NCBI GenBank assembly: GCA_012519745.1
Contig: JAAYPO010000037.1
Span: 1 to 64,000, forward strand
Reading direction: 5' to 3'
Source of the DNA: Clostridiaceae bacterium
Lineage (GTDB): Bacteria; Bacillota; Clostridia; Acetivibrionales; DTU013
DNA: 64,000 nucleotides
Positions 27,184 through 37,923 of the stretch are shown here, in pieces. Made by a program: the position numbers and the translations under genes. Positions within the stretch are counted from its first letter, which is position 1. Every line of letters begins with the position of its first letter. The notes under the pieces were generated by a model that made no database searches, was not told the DNA's origin, and saw only the letters and a list, made by a program, of their open reading frames with translations.

Positions 27184-27816
27184 ATGACTGACAGGCTAAT
27201 TATTGATTCCGGCAGGAGAAGGAAAAGAAGGGATCATCACAGCGATTTGGATAAAGGCCGGACCGACAGCGGCATCATGCAGGAAAATCCACAAGATGCG
27301 CTGCAAAATGGTGTGCAGAATAATGTCGATGGAGCCTACAGCGGAACTAAAGCCGGGACAGCATCACATGTCGGTACAATCGAGCCTGATGAGATGATAT
27401 GGGGAAATGACAGGATCTTCATGGACAGGATCGATGAAGTCCAGCGGGCAGACCTTAGGCTTTTCGTCAGGATAAGATATATGCAAAAGGTCACTTGCAG
27501 CACAGTTTACGAGGACATCACAAAGGAGCCGCATGAACTGGATAAGCCCCTGGAGCTGATGATAGTGGACATATCTGTCGGCGGTATCGGTGTGATTTGC
27601 GAACATGAGATAGACGTCGGAAGGGTCTTTGGAATGCCAATTACTCTGGACGGGATCGCTTATGACATCAAATGTGAGGTAGTATATTGCATCCCGATCG
27701 AGGGAAAATTCAGAGCAGGTTTTAAAATCGTCCAAAAGGAAAAGCGTTTTATGAGACATCTAAAAATATTCATTGCAAGGATATCATTGACCAGTACATA
27801 TGCCAGTGGAGAATAG
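27184..27816 (+). CDS. PilZ-domain protein (putative c-di-GMP effector)
   Basis: RADLRLFVRIRYMQKV ... IVDISVGGIGVICEHEIDVGR resembles PilZ RxxxR / DxSxxG; charged N-terminal extension. Start at MTDRLIID after AGGAG. Confidence 0.7.
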   Translation: MTDRLIIDSGRRRKRRDHHSDLDKGRTDSGIMQENPQDALQNGVQNNVDGAYSGTKAGTASHVGTIEPDEMIWGNDRIFMDRIDEVQRADLRLFVRIRYMQKVTCSTVYEDITKEPHELDKPLELMIVDISVGGIGVICEHEIDVGRVFGMPITLDGIAYDIKCEVVYCIPIEGKFRAGFKIVQKEKRFMRHLKIFIARISLTSTYASGE

Positions 27817-28113
27817 CATCTTTGTCCGGTTCAGGACGGATATTCCCATCAAGCAGCCCATTTATTGATAAATAACTACTGCAGCAGCACCCTCCTCATG
27901 AGCCTGATACATAAATTATTGTTTGTGTGTCGGCTTTTTTCTGCTATAATATCTATGCTGTTTGGCTGCGAAGCTGTGATAACGATGCGAATGATGGACC
28001 GCCGCCTCAGCGTAATTTGTGAAGCAAATTATCGCATATTCGAAAATTTTTCTTTGAACGATGCGTTATAATCGCTTCCTGCCAGGGACAAAATTATAGA
28101 CGACATATCTGAC

Positions 28114-29379
28114 ATGGAGGCAGTTTTGGATAGAGATAAGACTTTGACTAATAATGGTTTATCAGGCAATAACAGCTGGAAGAAAAAGATCATACTTTTT
28201 CTGTCCAGTCAGGCGATTTCATTTTTCGGTTCGGCTTTGGTGCAATATGCCATCACCTGGTATATCACTCTGGAAACCCAATCCGGCATAATGATGACCA
28301 TTTCCATAATATGCGGGTTCGTTCCCATGTTTCTGGTATCTCCGTTTGCCGGTGTGTGGGCTGACAGGTTCGACAGGAAAAGGCTTGTAATACTTTCAGA
28401 CTCCATGATCGCACTGTCAACACTCATCACTGCCATATTGTTTTTTACCGGCCTGGGATCGACATGGCTTCTGTTTGCCGTATCGGCAGTGCGTTCTTTT
28501 GGGTCAGGGATACAGCTGCCTGTGGTATCAGCGATCATTCCCGATATCGTGCCCGAGGATAAGCTGACAAAGGTCAATGGTACAAATGGCAGCATCCAGT
28601 CGATGGTAACACTGTTATCCCCATTTGTCAGCGGAGCATTGCTGTCACTTGCAAAAATAGAATACATATTCTTTATAGATGTGATAACAGCCTTGATCGC
28701 TGTGATGATCCTGCTGCTGTTCCTGCATGTCCCTATCCACAAGGGGGCTTCTGAAAAGCAGAAAACGGGCTACTTCACCGATATGAAGGAAGGCCTTAGG
28801 TATATAGGGAACCATGGATTTGTTAAAATCTCATTTATTTTTTGCGCTGTTTACTTTATACTGGTGGCGCCGCTGGCCTTTCTTACTCCGCTGCAGGTAG
28901 CCCGCAGCTTTGGGGATGATGTCTGGCGGCTTACTGCAACGGAAGTGGCCTTTTCGGCGGGCATGATGGCAGGAGGCCTTGTTATTGCAGCATGGGGTGG
29001 GTTTAAAAACAAGCTGCACACCATGGTGTTATCGAATTTTGTGATAGCGCTGGCTACGGTCGCTCTCGGGATAGTGCCTTATTTCAGCATATATCTTATT
29101 CTGATGGCTTTGGTCGGTATGGTACTGCCGATATTCAATACACCGTTTACAGTGCTTCTCCAGCAGAAGGTCGAACCGGAATATATGGGCAGAGTATTCG
29201 GAGTAATGAATATGATCTCAAGCTCACTTATGCCTCTTGCAATGATATTCTTCGGACCTGTGGCTGATATTGTCGATATTGAACTGTTGCTTATCGTGAC
29301 AGGTGCGCTGATGATTGTGCAAAGTGTATTTATGGCAGCAAACAGGGTGCTGCTAGAAGCAGGAAAGCCTGTGTCCTGA
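28114..29379 (+). CDS. MFS transporter (DHA3-like macrolide/multidrug efflux type)
   Basis: 12 TM; FAGVWADRFDRKRLVILSD motif. Confidence 0.9.
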   Translation: MEAVLDRDKTLTNNGLSGNNSWKKKIILFLSSQAISFFGSALVQYAITWYITLETQSGIMMTISIICGFVPMFLVSPFAGVWADRFDRKRLVILSDSMIALSTLITAILFFTGLGSTWLLFAVSAVRSFGSGIQLPVVSAIIPDIVPEDKLTKVNGTNGSIQSMVTLLSPFVSGALLSLAKIEYIFFIDVITALIAVMILLLFLHVPIHKGASEKQKTGYFTDMKEGLRYIGNHGFVKISFIFCAVYFILVAPLAFLTPLQVARSFGDDVWRLTATEVAFSAGMMAGGLVIAAWGGFKNKLHTMVLSNFVIALATVALGIVPYFSIYLILMALVGMVLPIFNTPFTVLLQQKVEPEYMGRVFGVMNMISSSLMPLAMIFFGPVADIVDIELLLIVTGALMIVQSVFMAANRVLLEAGKPVS

Positions 29380-29538
29380 TACCAGTCCTATGGCATCGCT
29401 ACAGCCATTGATGCCCTCGTATGTATTTGGGAACGACTGAACAGGTCGGACTTGATTTTTCAGCATTTCATTTTTTTATTTCACAAAAGTGAAAAATATG
29501 CTATATTTATCCATGAGATATATCAAGGCGGACTTGTT

Positions 29539-32004
29539 ATGAGAATTATACTGAAGTACATATTGAAAAGTATAGCCGAAAAAAAGCTGAGGACTTTTTT
29601 GATAATAGCTTCCGTTGCGGTCTCGTCAGCGCTTGTCTTTGCATCTGCCGCAATATCGGGCACTCTTGTGGATATGTTCGGTATAAGGATGAAGCAGTAT
29701 TTCGGTACCAGTGATTTTATCGTACATCTCAATGGAGACACTTCAGGCAGAAGCTATAGCGCAGAGAGCGCCAGCGAGTACAAGGACATGTTCGAATATA
29801 TCATAGGAGGGTTCCTCGGATATGCGGAGTACAGGGATCATGACGGAAGGACACACAATGTTTCGCTGTCCGGGCTCGATGCAGATGACCAAATGATCAT
29901 CAGTCCCGTATATATAGACCGGCAGTCACACCCTTTTGAAGGCAAGACCATCATAGCGGGAAATACAGTGGCCGAAAGGCTCGGATGGAAGCCCGGCGAC
30001 TCCATAGAGCTCCTTGTGAGAGGCTACAGATATAAATTCACTGTCGGTGCTGTCGCCCAATCCTCGGGAATGCTGTTTGATGACGGCGAAAGCATAACAG
30101 TGTTTGTTCCAAAGGATACATTGTCATCTCTGTATGGAATGAGAGGGCGGAATAACGCGCTGTATTTCAAGATGAAGGACCCGGAGCAGAGGAGATATAT
30201 AATAGACAGGATGAGGGAAGTATACAAGGGCTGCGGGTTCAGTTGGTTTTCGGTCACGACTGATATCGATGTACCTCTAAAGCTGTTGACGGTGGTAGTC
30301 TGCTTCATGAGTATCTTCATAATATATTCCACATTCAGGGTAATAGCCCTTGAAAGGCTTCCGGCTATAGGCACCTTCAGAAGTATAGGTGCGACTAAGA
30401 GGACAACGGGCTTCATACTGCTTACAGAAAGCACAGTTTATGGTGTTTTTGGAGGGATCACAGGCTGCGCCCTCGGCGTCGGGGTACTGTATGTGATGGC
30501 CGGTTCTATGAAAAACAGCTACACCAGGAACATCGATACAGTTATTTCTTTCACTCCGGGGCAGATGCTTTTTGCTTTTGGAATTGCTGTGGTGCTGTGC
30601 TTTGTCAGCTCTCTGATACCTATAATAAAAATATCCGGGACCCCCTTGAAGGATATAATATCAAACGCCATTGACAGGCAGTATACAAGGCATATATGGA
30701 AGGCGGCATGTGGAGCCGTCATGGTGATAATATCTGTGATAATACCTGAAATAGTACCTGACAGCCTGGCGCTGCCTGTTGATATGGCCTGCCTGATAAT
30801 GATAGCGATCAGTGCGGTCCTGCTTGTACCATATATAACTCTCTTTGCTGTCTTGGTGCTGGAGAGGGTATATATGGTGTTTTTCGGCAATGTAGGTGTG
30901 CTGGCGGTCAAAAACCTGAAGGAAAACAAGAGCATCCTCAACAGCATATCACTCTTATCTATAGGCATAGCGACATTGCTTCTTGTATCAAATGCTGCTT
31001 ACAGTATGAACAAGGATACCATCAACACATATTCATGCTACGATTTTGACATAAGGTTTTATTACTATGATGCTGATAAGGTCATGGCGCAAAGGATAGC
31101 TGCCGTAGACGGAGTTGACAGTGTCCTGGGACAATACATCAAGGGAAACATATTCATACAGAACTTCAATGAGAACATCAATCGGTTGGACGGTGTACAG
31201 AGCGCTAAGTATTTTGATTTCTGGAAACTGGATGCGGGTATGGAGCCGGAGGAAATATTCCGGGAGCTTGACAGCGGAAGGAAGCTGATGATGGCAAACA
31301 ATCTTCGGCACCTCCTAGGCGTAAGAAAAGGCGACAATGTCATTTTGCAAATGGATAAGGGGGACAGGACCTATGAGGTCATAGGTTTTTATGATACCTC
31401 GCTGAACTCAGGCAACCATGCTATCGTGTCAGACAGGTTCCTGAAGTATGACAGCGGCAACGCAAGGTATTCATACATTATTATCAAGAGCTCTGATGAT
31501 CCCTCTGTCGTTGCTGAAAGAATAAGGAGCAGGTTTAAAAGGGAGGAGCCTGAGGTGGCTACCGTTGAAGAACTTGAGCAAAGAAGCATGGAAGGCAGCA
31601 AACAGCTTACGGACATATTGTACGGCTTTGCAGCCCTCACGCTGCTCATAGGTATCATCGGTGTTTTCAACAATCTGCTGATCAGCTATATTGAACGAAA
31701 GCATACCCTTTCTGTGCTAAAATCCATTGGTATGAGCAGGAAACAGACCATATTGATGGTGTTTGCGGAAGCTCTGACCGGGGGAGCGGTCGGAGGCATT
31801 ACCGGTTCTGTGACAGGCAGCCTCCAACTGCTTTTGGTACCGGCCATCATGCGGGCAACTGGACAATACTTCAACGTCTATAACAACTATGGTGCGATCA
31901 TCATTTTTGTCGCTGCCGGCATGCTCATTACTCTTGTTGCTTCCATAAGTCCTGCTGTCAAATCATCAAAGCTGGATATAGTGTCGTCCCTCAAGTACGA
32001 GTGA
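29539..32004 (+). CDS. ABC transporter permease, FtsX/MacB-type
   Basis: Two FtsX modules; N-terminal RIILKYILKSIAEKKLRTFLIIASVAVSSALVF. Start at MRIILKY rather than 29452. No ATPase gene adjacent. Confidence 0.9.
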   Translation: MRIILKYILKSIAEKKLRTFLIIASVAVSSALVFASAAISGTLVDMFGIRMKQYFGTSDFIVHLNGDTSGRSYSAESASEYKDMFEYIIGGFLGYAEYRDHDGRTHNVSLSGLDADDQMIISPVYIDRQSHPFEGKTIIAGNTVAERLGWKPGDSIELLVRGYRYKFTVGAVAQSSGMLFDDGESITVFVPKDTLSSLYGMRGRNNALYFKMKDPEQRRYIIDRMREVYKGCGFSWFSVTTDIDVPLKLLTVVVCFMSIFIIYSTFRVIALERLPAIGTFRSIGATKRTTGFILLTESTVYGVFGGITGCALGVGVLYVMAGSMKNSYTRNIDTVISFTPGQMLFAFGIAVVLCFVSSLIPIIKISGTPLKDIISNAIDRQYTRHIWKAACGAVMVIISVIIPEIVPDSLALPVDMACLIMIAISAVLLVPYITLFAVLVLERVYMVFFGNVGVLAVKNLKENKSILNSISLLSIGIATLLLVSNAAYSMNKDTINTYSCYDFDIRFYYYDADKVMAQRIAAVDGVDSVLGQYIKGNIFIQNFNENINRLDGVQSAKYFDFWKLDAGMEPEEIFRELDSGRKLMMANNLRHLLGVRKGDNVILQMDKGDRTYEVIGFYDTSLNSGNHAIVSDRFLKYDSGNARYSYIIIKSSDDPSVVAERIRSRFKREEPEVATVEELEQRSMEGSKQLTDILYGFAALTLLIGIIGVFNNLLISYIERKHTLSVLKSIGMSRKQTILMVFAEALTGGAVGGITGSVTGSLQLLLVPAIMRATGQYFNVYNNYGAIIIFVAAGMLITLVASISPAVKSSKLDIVSSLKYE

Positions 32005-32049
32005 TATGGGGGAAGCTCCCCTTGTCACACCGGGGCGCACATAGCGGGG

Positions 32050-32322
32050 TCAGACGGCCTGAGACGCTGATGCGGCCCCATTGAGGAAGCGAGGGATTAT
32101 TTCTTTATTAAAAAAGTCTTCGACTGTGCCGGCGGAAAGAGAGTACAGCCTGCCGTCAACAGTCACGCTTACGCCGTTTGTGCAGTTGCCCGTGCAGAAG
32201 GTGCCGTCCAGATCGACAGTATCCTTGAGCCCATTTTTTGCCACCAGGTCCTGGAGCTTCTCTACTATCTGCCCTGAACCCTTCATATGGCATGAGCTCC
32301 CAATGCATATAGTGATTTTCAT
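32050..32322 (-). CDS. (2Fe-2S) thioredoxin-like ferredoxin domain protein
   Basis: 90 aa; ITICIGSSCHMKGSGQIVEKLQDLV...VDLDGTFCTGNCTNGVSVTVDGRLYS (four-Cys NuoE/ferredoxin-like pattern). Confidence 0.85.
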   Translation of the reverse strand: MKITICIGSSCHMKGSGQIVEKLQDLVAKNGLKDTVDLDGTFCTGNCTNGVSVTVDGRLYSLSAGTVEDFFNKEIIPRFLNGAASASQAV

Positions 32323-32356
32323 AATAGGAGGGCCTCCGCTTTCTATATACTTCTGC

Positions 32357-33106
32357 TTATTCGTAATCTATTACATCGACCCAGCGCAGCAACAGGCTGC
32401 GTTCATCCGGATTGCCCTTGATGGACTGGCAGGCGGCCACAAGGGGTATCCATTTCTGTACATACTGCTTGGCTGTGTCACTTTTTTTACAGAACAGCTT
32501 CAGGTACTTTGCTGCCGCTTCCGTATTTCCGGAAAGCCAGAACAACAGATATGTCCTTGCCGCATCAGCCGATGCGTTTCCCTGTGTGGCATGGGACCAG
32601 TCCAGGATGTAGGGTGTGCCGTCATTGGCGATGATTATGTTGCTTGGGTTGAAATCGCCGTGGCAGACCTTGTGATGATAAGGCATGGACTCCAGCCGGG
32701 TGTGGAGATCGTAGCGCGTGGTTGCGTCCAGATCGGTCATTGAGATCTGCCTGTTCATTTTGTCCTTCAGTTTATTGAGCAGTGGTGATTTCTGACGATG
32801 TACCTCCAGGTGAAGATCAACAAACTGTTCGAGGTAAGCGTCGAATTTGTCCGGGTTTTCATTCATCAGCGTTTCCAGGGTGCGTCCCTCTATAAACCTG
32901 GTTATTATGGCCCATTTGCCTTCTGTTTTAGTCACTTCGACTATTTCGGGTATATGGAGCCCGGTCCCCTCGATCCTGGCCTGATTCAGAGCTTCATTGA
33001 GTACGTCGGCCTTTGAATAGCCCTCGTCAAATACTTTTATTGCAAGGTCTCCGTCGCGGTAAACGGTTTTTGATGCGCGGACCGCTATTACGTTATTGAG
33101 ATTCAT
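32357..33106 (-). CDS. Aminoglycoside phosphotransferase-like (APH) kinase family protein
   Basis: CHGDFNPSNIIIANDGTPYILDWSHAT Brenner-type kinase motif; start MNLNNVIAVR with GGAGG RBS. Confidence 0.9.
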   Translation of the reverse strand: MNLNNVIAVRASKTVYRDGDLAIKVFDEGYSKADVLNEALNQARIEGTGLHIPEIVEVTKTEGKWAIITRFIEGRTLETLMNENPDKFDAYLEQFVDLHLEVHRQKSPLLNKLKDKMNRQISMTDLDATTRYDLHTRLESMPYHHKVCHGDFNPSNIIIANDGTPYILDWSHATQGNASADAARTYLLFWLSGNTEAAAKYLKLFCKKSDTAKQYVQKWIPLVAACQSIKGNPDERSLLLRWVDVIDYE

Positions 33107-33224
33107 TGTTTCGACCTCCTTTATTTGCATTTCATAATCTATCGGTTCTGTATCCGAGCCGGCTGTTTGCCAAAATCGTTAGCGAGCCTGTCTTCCGAGC
33201 CTGCCCATCCTTCGAACCTGCCCC

Positions 33225-35846
33225 TTAAATATTCTGCTTTCTTCCGTAATAAGCGTTCAGGTACATCTCTTTGATCTCGCTCATCAGCGGATATCTTGGG
33301 TTGGCACCGGTGCACTGGTCGTCGAAGGCCTGCTCGGTCATTTCGTCCAGATTGTCCAGGAAGTATTTTTCATCGATACCGTAATCCTTTATAGTTTTTT
33401 TGATGCCGACCTTTTCCTTCAGTTCACCTATGGCTTTAATGAGGTTTTTCAGCTTATCCTCATCGGTTTTGCCCCCAAGCCCCAGGAAGTCAGCTATTTC
33501 AGCATATCTTTCCATAGTCCGGGGATGGTCGTACTGAGGGAAGGTACCCATTTTGACCGGAGTATCGACTGCGTTGAAGCGCAGCACCTCTTCGATCATC
33601 AGAGCGTTTGCCGTACCATGAGGCAGATGGTGGAATGCGCCCAGCTTGTGTGCCATTGAATGACAGACGCCGAGGAATGCATTTGCAAATGCCATACCTG
33701 CCATTGTAGAGGCATCGGCCATCTTTTGTCTTGACTTCGGATCTGACGCTCCGTTTTCATATGCGGAGGGCAGGTACTCAAATATCATTTTGATGGCTTT
33801 GAGGGCAAGGCCGTCAGTATAGTCGGTGGCCAGCATCGAAGCGTATGCTTCCAGCGCGTGGGTGAGGGCATCGATGCCCGATGCGCTTGTGAGGCCCTTG
33901 GGCTGATCCATCATCAGTCCGGCATCCACTATTGCCATATGGGGCAGCAGCTCATAGTCTGCCAGCGGGTATTTAACGCCTGTGGTTTCATCGGTGATAA
34001 CGGCAAAGGGAGTCACCTCGCTGCCTGTTCCGGAAGTGGTGGGCACAGCTATGAAGTATGCTTTCTGACCCATCTTCGGGAAGGTGTACACACGTTTTCT
34101 TATGTCCATGAAACGCATTGCCATATCCATGAAGTCGGCTTCGGGATGCTCGTAAAGGACCCACATGATCTTCGCTGCATCCATTGCCGAGCCGCCGCCT
34201 AATGCTATTATACAATCCGGAGCAAAAGCTGTCATTGCCGCTGCACCTTCTTTGGCACATGCCAGTGTCGGATCCGGCGCTACATTGAAAAATGTGGTGT
34301 GCACTATGCCCAGCTCATCGAGCTTATCGGTGACGGGCTTTGTATAGCCGTTATTGTAAAGGAAGCTGTCAGTGACGATAAATACCTTTTTCTTGCCCAG
34401 TACATCCTTCAGCTCGTCGAGAGCAACTGGCAGACAGCCATTTTTCATATAGATCTTCTGGGGTGTCCTGAACCAAAGCATGTTCTCTCTCCTCTCCGCA
34501 ACTGTTTTTATATTAAGAAGATGTTTTACTCCGACATTATCGGAAACAGAGTTGCCGCCCCATGAACCACAGCCCAGAGTCAGTGACGGAGCCAGCTTGA
34601 AGTTGTACAGGTCGCCTATGCCGCCGTGTGAGGATGGTGTGTTTACGAGGATACGGCAGGTTTTCATCCTGTTGGCGAACTCGTCGATCTTTTCTTTTTC
34701 AGTAGTGGCATCAAGATATACAGATGCTGTGTGACCGAAGCCGCCATCCTCGATCAGCCTTTCAGCCTTGTCCAGCGCCTGCGTAAAGCTGTGTGCCCTG
34801 TACATTGCCAAAACGGGGGAGAGCTTCTCATGGGCAAATTCCTCAGAGAGATCAACGCTTTCCACTTCTCCAATCAATATTTTTGTTTTTTCCGGGACCT
34901 CGAAGCCTGCAAGAGCAGCTATCTTTGCTGCGGGCTGACCTACTATTTTTGCATTGAGGGCGCCGTTGATTATTATTGTATTGCGGATCTTTTCGGTCTC
35001 TTCTTCACTGAGAATATAGCAGCCGCGCTTTACGAATTCATCCTTGACTTTGTCATATATGCTGTCAAGCACGATCACAGATTGCTCTGATGCGCATATC
35101 ATGCCGTGGTCAAAGGTCTTTGAGTGTACTATGGAATTGACAGCCAGCAGTATGTCGGCTGATGCATCTATAACTGCGGGAGTATTACCCGGGCCTACGC
35201 CAATAGCGGGTTTGCCTGAGGAGTATGCGGCTGTGACCATTCCCGGACCTCCGGTGGCCAGTATCAAGTCGGACTGCTTCATAATATAGTTTGTCATCTC
35301 AAGTGACGGTATGTCTATCCAGCTAATGATGTCTTCGGGAGCTCCTGCCTTTACAGCAGCCTGCAGAACTATCCTTGCAGCTTCGGCGGTACAGTTCTTT
35401 GCCCTGGGGTGGGGGGTGATAACGATGCCGTTTCTTGTCTTAAGTGCAAGGAGTGTCTTGAATATTGCAGTGGATGTGGGATTTGTAGTCGGTATAACAG
35501 CTGCAATGATCCCCACGGGCTCAGCTATTTTCTTTATGCCGTATGCTTTGTCCTCTTCAATGACTCCGCATGTCCTTGCGTTTTTGTATGCGTTGTAGAT
35601 GTATTCCGAGGCATAGTGATTTTTTATCACCTTGTCCTCTGCTATCCCCATGCCCGTCTCAGCCGCTGCCATTTTTGCCAGACGAATACGTTCTCTGTTA
35701 GCTGCCATTGCAGCCTCTAAAAAGATCCTGTCGACCTGCTCCTGAGTGTAGCCGGCAAATATTTTCTGCGCTTGCTTTACTTTTGCCAGAGCCGCTTCAA
35801 GCTTTTGCACATTGTCGATGATTTCACGTCTTGTATTGGTTGTCAT
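33225..35846 (-). CDS. adhE: Bifunctional acetaldehyde-CoA / alcohol dehydrogenase AdhE
   Basis: 873 aa; aldehyde DH domain with HGMICASEQSV, iron-ADH domain with GGGSAMDAAKIMW and HSMAHKLGAFHHLPHG. Confidence 0.98.
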   Translation of the reverse strand: MTTNTRREIIDNVQKLEAALAKVKQAQKIFAGYTQEQVDRIFLEAAMAANRERIRLAKMAAAETGMGIAEDKVIKNHYASEYIYNAYKNARTCGVIEEDKAYGIKKIAEPVGIIAAVIPTTNPTSTAIFKTLLALKTRNGIVITPHPRAKNCTAEAARIVLQAAVKAGAPEDIISWIDIPSLEMTNYIMKQSDLILATGGPGMVTAAYSSGKPAIGVGPGNTPAVIDASADILLAVNSIVHSKTFDHGMICASEQSVIVLDSIYDKVKDEFVKRGCYILSEEETEKIRNTIIINGALNAKIVGQPAAKIAALAGFEVPEKTKILIGEVESVDLSEEFAHEKLSPVLAMYRAHSFTQALDKAERLIEDGGFGHTASVYLDATTEKEKIDEFANRMKTCRILVNTPSSHGGIGDLYNFKLAPSLTLGCGSWGGNSVSDNVGVKHLLNIKTVAERRENMLWFRTPQKIYMKNGCLPVALDELKDVLGKKKVFIVTDSFLYNNGYTKPVTDKLDELGIVHTTFFNVAPDPTLACAKEGAAAMTAFAPDCIIALGGGSAMDAAKIMWVLYEHPEADFMDMAMRFMDIRKRVYTFPKMGQKAYFIAVPTTSGTGSEVTPFAVITDETTGVKYPLADYELLPHMAIVDAGLMMDQPKGLTSASGIDALTHALEAYASMLATDYTDGLALKAIKMIFEYLPSAYENGASDPKSRQKMADASTMAGMAFANAFLGVCHSMAHKLGAFHHLPHGTANALMIEEVLRFNAVDTPVKMGTFPQYDHPRTMERYAEIADFLGLGGKTDEDKLKNLIKAIGELKEKVGIKKTIKDYGIDEKYFLDNLDEMTEQAFDDQCTGANPRYPLMSEIKEMYLNAYYGRKQNI

Positions 35847-35917
35847 ACATATTCCTCCTTTACATGCTGCTGTCTATTTTTGATAATTGCTTTCAAACAT
35901 TTGTCTGCGCTTTCAGA

Positions 35918-35935
35918 TTGTGAATCCAATAACAA
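35918..35935. promoter_or_regulatory. Rex-like operator upstream of adhE
   Basis: TTGTGAA-TCCA-ATAACAA, 12 of 14 half-site positions fitting TTGTKAAnnnnTTMACAA; 72 bp upstream of the adhE start. Confidence 0.6.
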
Positions 35936-36099
35936 AGATTGATAAATTATTAACTATCTTTGATAAAATTTTAACATACATTCGAATAAGTTGGAAGTGT
36001 AAAAATTCGCATACCATTATATCAATATTGATATATCATCCATACTATGCAATGGGGGCATCGATGCGGCAGCGGGAAAGATGCCGAAGCTTGAGGGGT

Positions 36100-37032
36100 T
36101 CACACGTCAGACCTCAGCAAATCGGCTTTCAGAGCGTGCAATTCTTCAATAAATCTCTTATCAAGGTCGTTGAACTTGTAATTTTTCCGATGGATAAGAT
36201 AATCAGCGTACCTGATCTTAAAGTCATCGCAGCCTCGCTGGAGCAGGGGGAACTGCTCTAATGCTGCGGAAGGTACCGGCGGAGCCCACATGTAGGCTGA
36301 GGGGATCGCACTTAGCAGGTATAGCTGGCTGGCATGACCTGCCGTAATGATCTGTCTGCCATCTTGCAGATGCATCTGGGCTTTTGTCTCCTGTGCCTGC
36401 AATGCGCTCTTATGCGGATCTCTCCCGGATAATTCAATGTAATCGGAAAGGTCCCGGTAGGTTATATTTTCTTTGCCGGACAAAGGGTGGCTCTCAGACA
36501 TGAGCACAATATACTCAAATTCCAGGAGCTTCTCAGCCATCAGACCCTTCTCCTTCAGCAGCCTGGTGAAATACTTCTCCTGTAACGAATTGAACCTGAT
36601 TATCCCAAGATTATGGTCATTTTGGCCGACATTTTCCATCACACTAAGGTTATCTGTTACAGTATAGTTGAAGAATATATTGCCGGAGGGCTGCAGGCCG
36701 GAGATCATCGATGCCAGGGCCTGGCCGATATATATCGCCTCAGGAGCGGATATGCTGAATAGAAGCTTGCTGTGGGGCGTTTTTTTATGTATCGACTCTA
36801 TTTTTTCAACATGGGAGAGTATATTCCGGGCATGGTCAAGGAATTCCTCGCCCTGCTCCGTTGGGATCACACCTTTGGAGGTGCGCTTGAATATCTTGAT
36901 CCCCAGTGATTTCTCCAGCTCTCTGATGGACCTGCTGAGATTGGGCTGTCCCATGAACAGGTTTTCAGCCGCCCTTGTTATTGATTTTGTTTTATCTACT
37001 TCAATAGCATATTTTATATGAGTCAGATCCAT
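36100..37032 (-). CDS. LysR-family transcriptional regulator
   Basis: N-terminal HTH MDLTHIKYAIEVDKTKSITRAAENLFMGQPNLSRSIRELEKSLGIKIFKRTSKGVIPTEQG. Confidence 0.95.
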   Translation of the reverse strand: MDLTHIKYAIEVDKTKSITRAAENLFMGQPNLSRSIRELEKSLGIKIFKRTSKGVIPTEQGEEFLDHARNILSHVEKIESIHKKTPHSKLLFSISAPEAIYIGQALASMISGLQPSGNIFFNYTVTDNLSVMENVGQNDHNLGIIRFNSLQEKYFTRLLKEKGLMAEKLLEFEYIVLMSESHPLSGKENITYRDLSDYIELSGRDPHKSALQAQETKAQMHLQDGRQIITAGHASQLYLLSAIPSAYMWAPPVPSAALEQFPLLQRGCDDFKIRYADYLIHRKNYKFNDLDKRFIEELHALKADLLRSDV

Positions 37033-37181
37033 TTTCAGCACCCTTGTTTCTTTATTATATCTCTCGTTACATTATACCAATAATATGGGTGGTTCAGGCA
37101 AGTATAAGCTTGACAAAAAAATCGTAAAGACATAAAGTCTATTTGAGAATATTGTTGTAAATACAGACGGAGGAATAGAGT

Positions 37182-37856
37182 ATGGGATTTACAGGATTCA
37201 CGAGTGAAGCGCTCAGATTTCTGTTTGAGAATAAAATGAATGACAGCAAGGAATGGTACGAGGCACATAAGAGTGAATATAGAAAGTTGGTGTACGAACC
37301 TTTTACAGAGCTTGTTAAGGAATTGGCACCGACAATGACACAAATAGACGGGAGCATAATAACGACGCCTTCAAAGCTGATATCGAGAGTGCGCAGGGAT
37401 ACCAGGTTCACCAGGGACAAAAGCCTCTACAGGGATAATGTCTGGATCGTGTTCCTCAGGGATAAATCACAGATGTCGACGTCGCCATGCTTCTGGTTTG
37501 AGTTGGGCCAGAGCGGTTCAAGCTACGGTGTCGGTTATTACGGTGCGCAAACCGGGTCGATGGCTGTGATGAGGGAGATGATAGTGGAAAGGCACCCCGT
37601 ATTTATGAAAGCGCTAAAGGCATACGAAAGCCAAAACGAGTTTGTCATCGGCGGCGACATGTACAAAAGGAGCAAGTTCCCGGATCAGCCTGAAAACCTG
37701 CAGCAGTGGCTGGAAAGGAAAAATATATTTTTCCAGAGTGTGCAGAATGATTTTGATCTGGCGTTTTCGAAGGAGCTGCCTGAGATATTGAAGAAAGGCT
37801 TTACAAAGCTTAAGCCAATATATGATTTCCTTCTATTTGTTGAAAGCAGGGTGTAG
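37182..37856 (+). CDS. DUF2461-family protein
   Basis: GFTSEALRFLFENKMNDSKEWYEAHKSEYR...; RDTRFTRDKSLYRDNVWIVF. Confidence 0.85.
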   Translation: MGFTGFTSEALRFLFENKMNDSKEWYEAHKSEYRKLVYEPFTELVKELAPTMTQIDGSIITTPSKLISRVRRDTRFTRDKSLYRDNVWIVFLRDKSQMSTSPCFWFELGQSGSSYGVGYYGAQTGSMAVMREMIVERHPVFMKALKAYESQNEFVIGGDMYKRSKFPDQPENLQQWLERKNIFFQSVQNDFDLAFSKELPEILKKGFTKLKPIYDFLLFVESRV

Positions 37857-37923
37857 ATTTTTAAAGGCCTGCGGTGGCGGAACAAAATGCGGCGAATCAA
37901 AATGCAGCGGGATGTTAAAGTGG

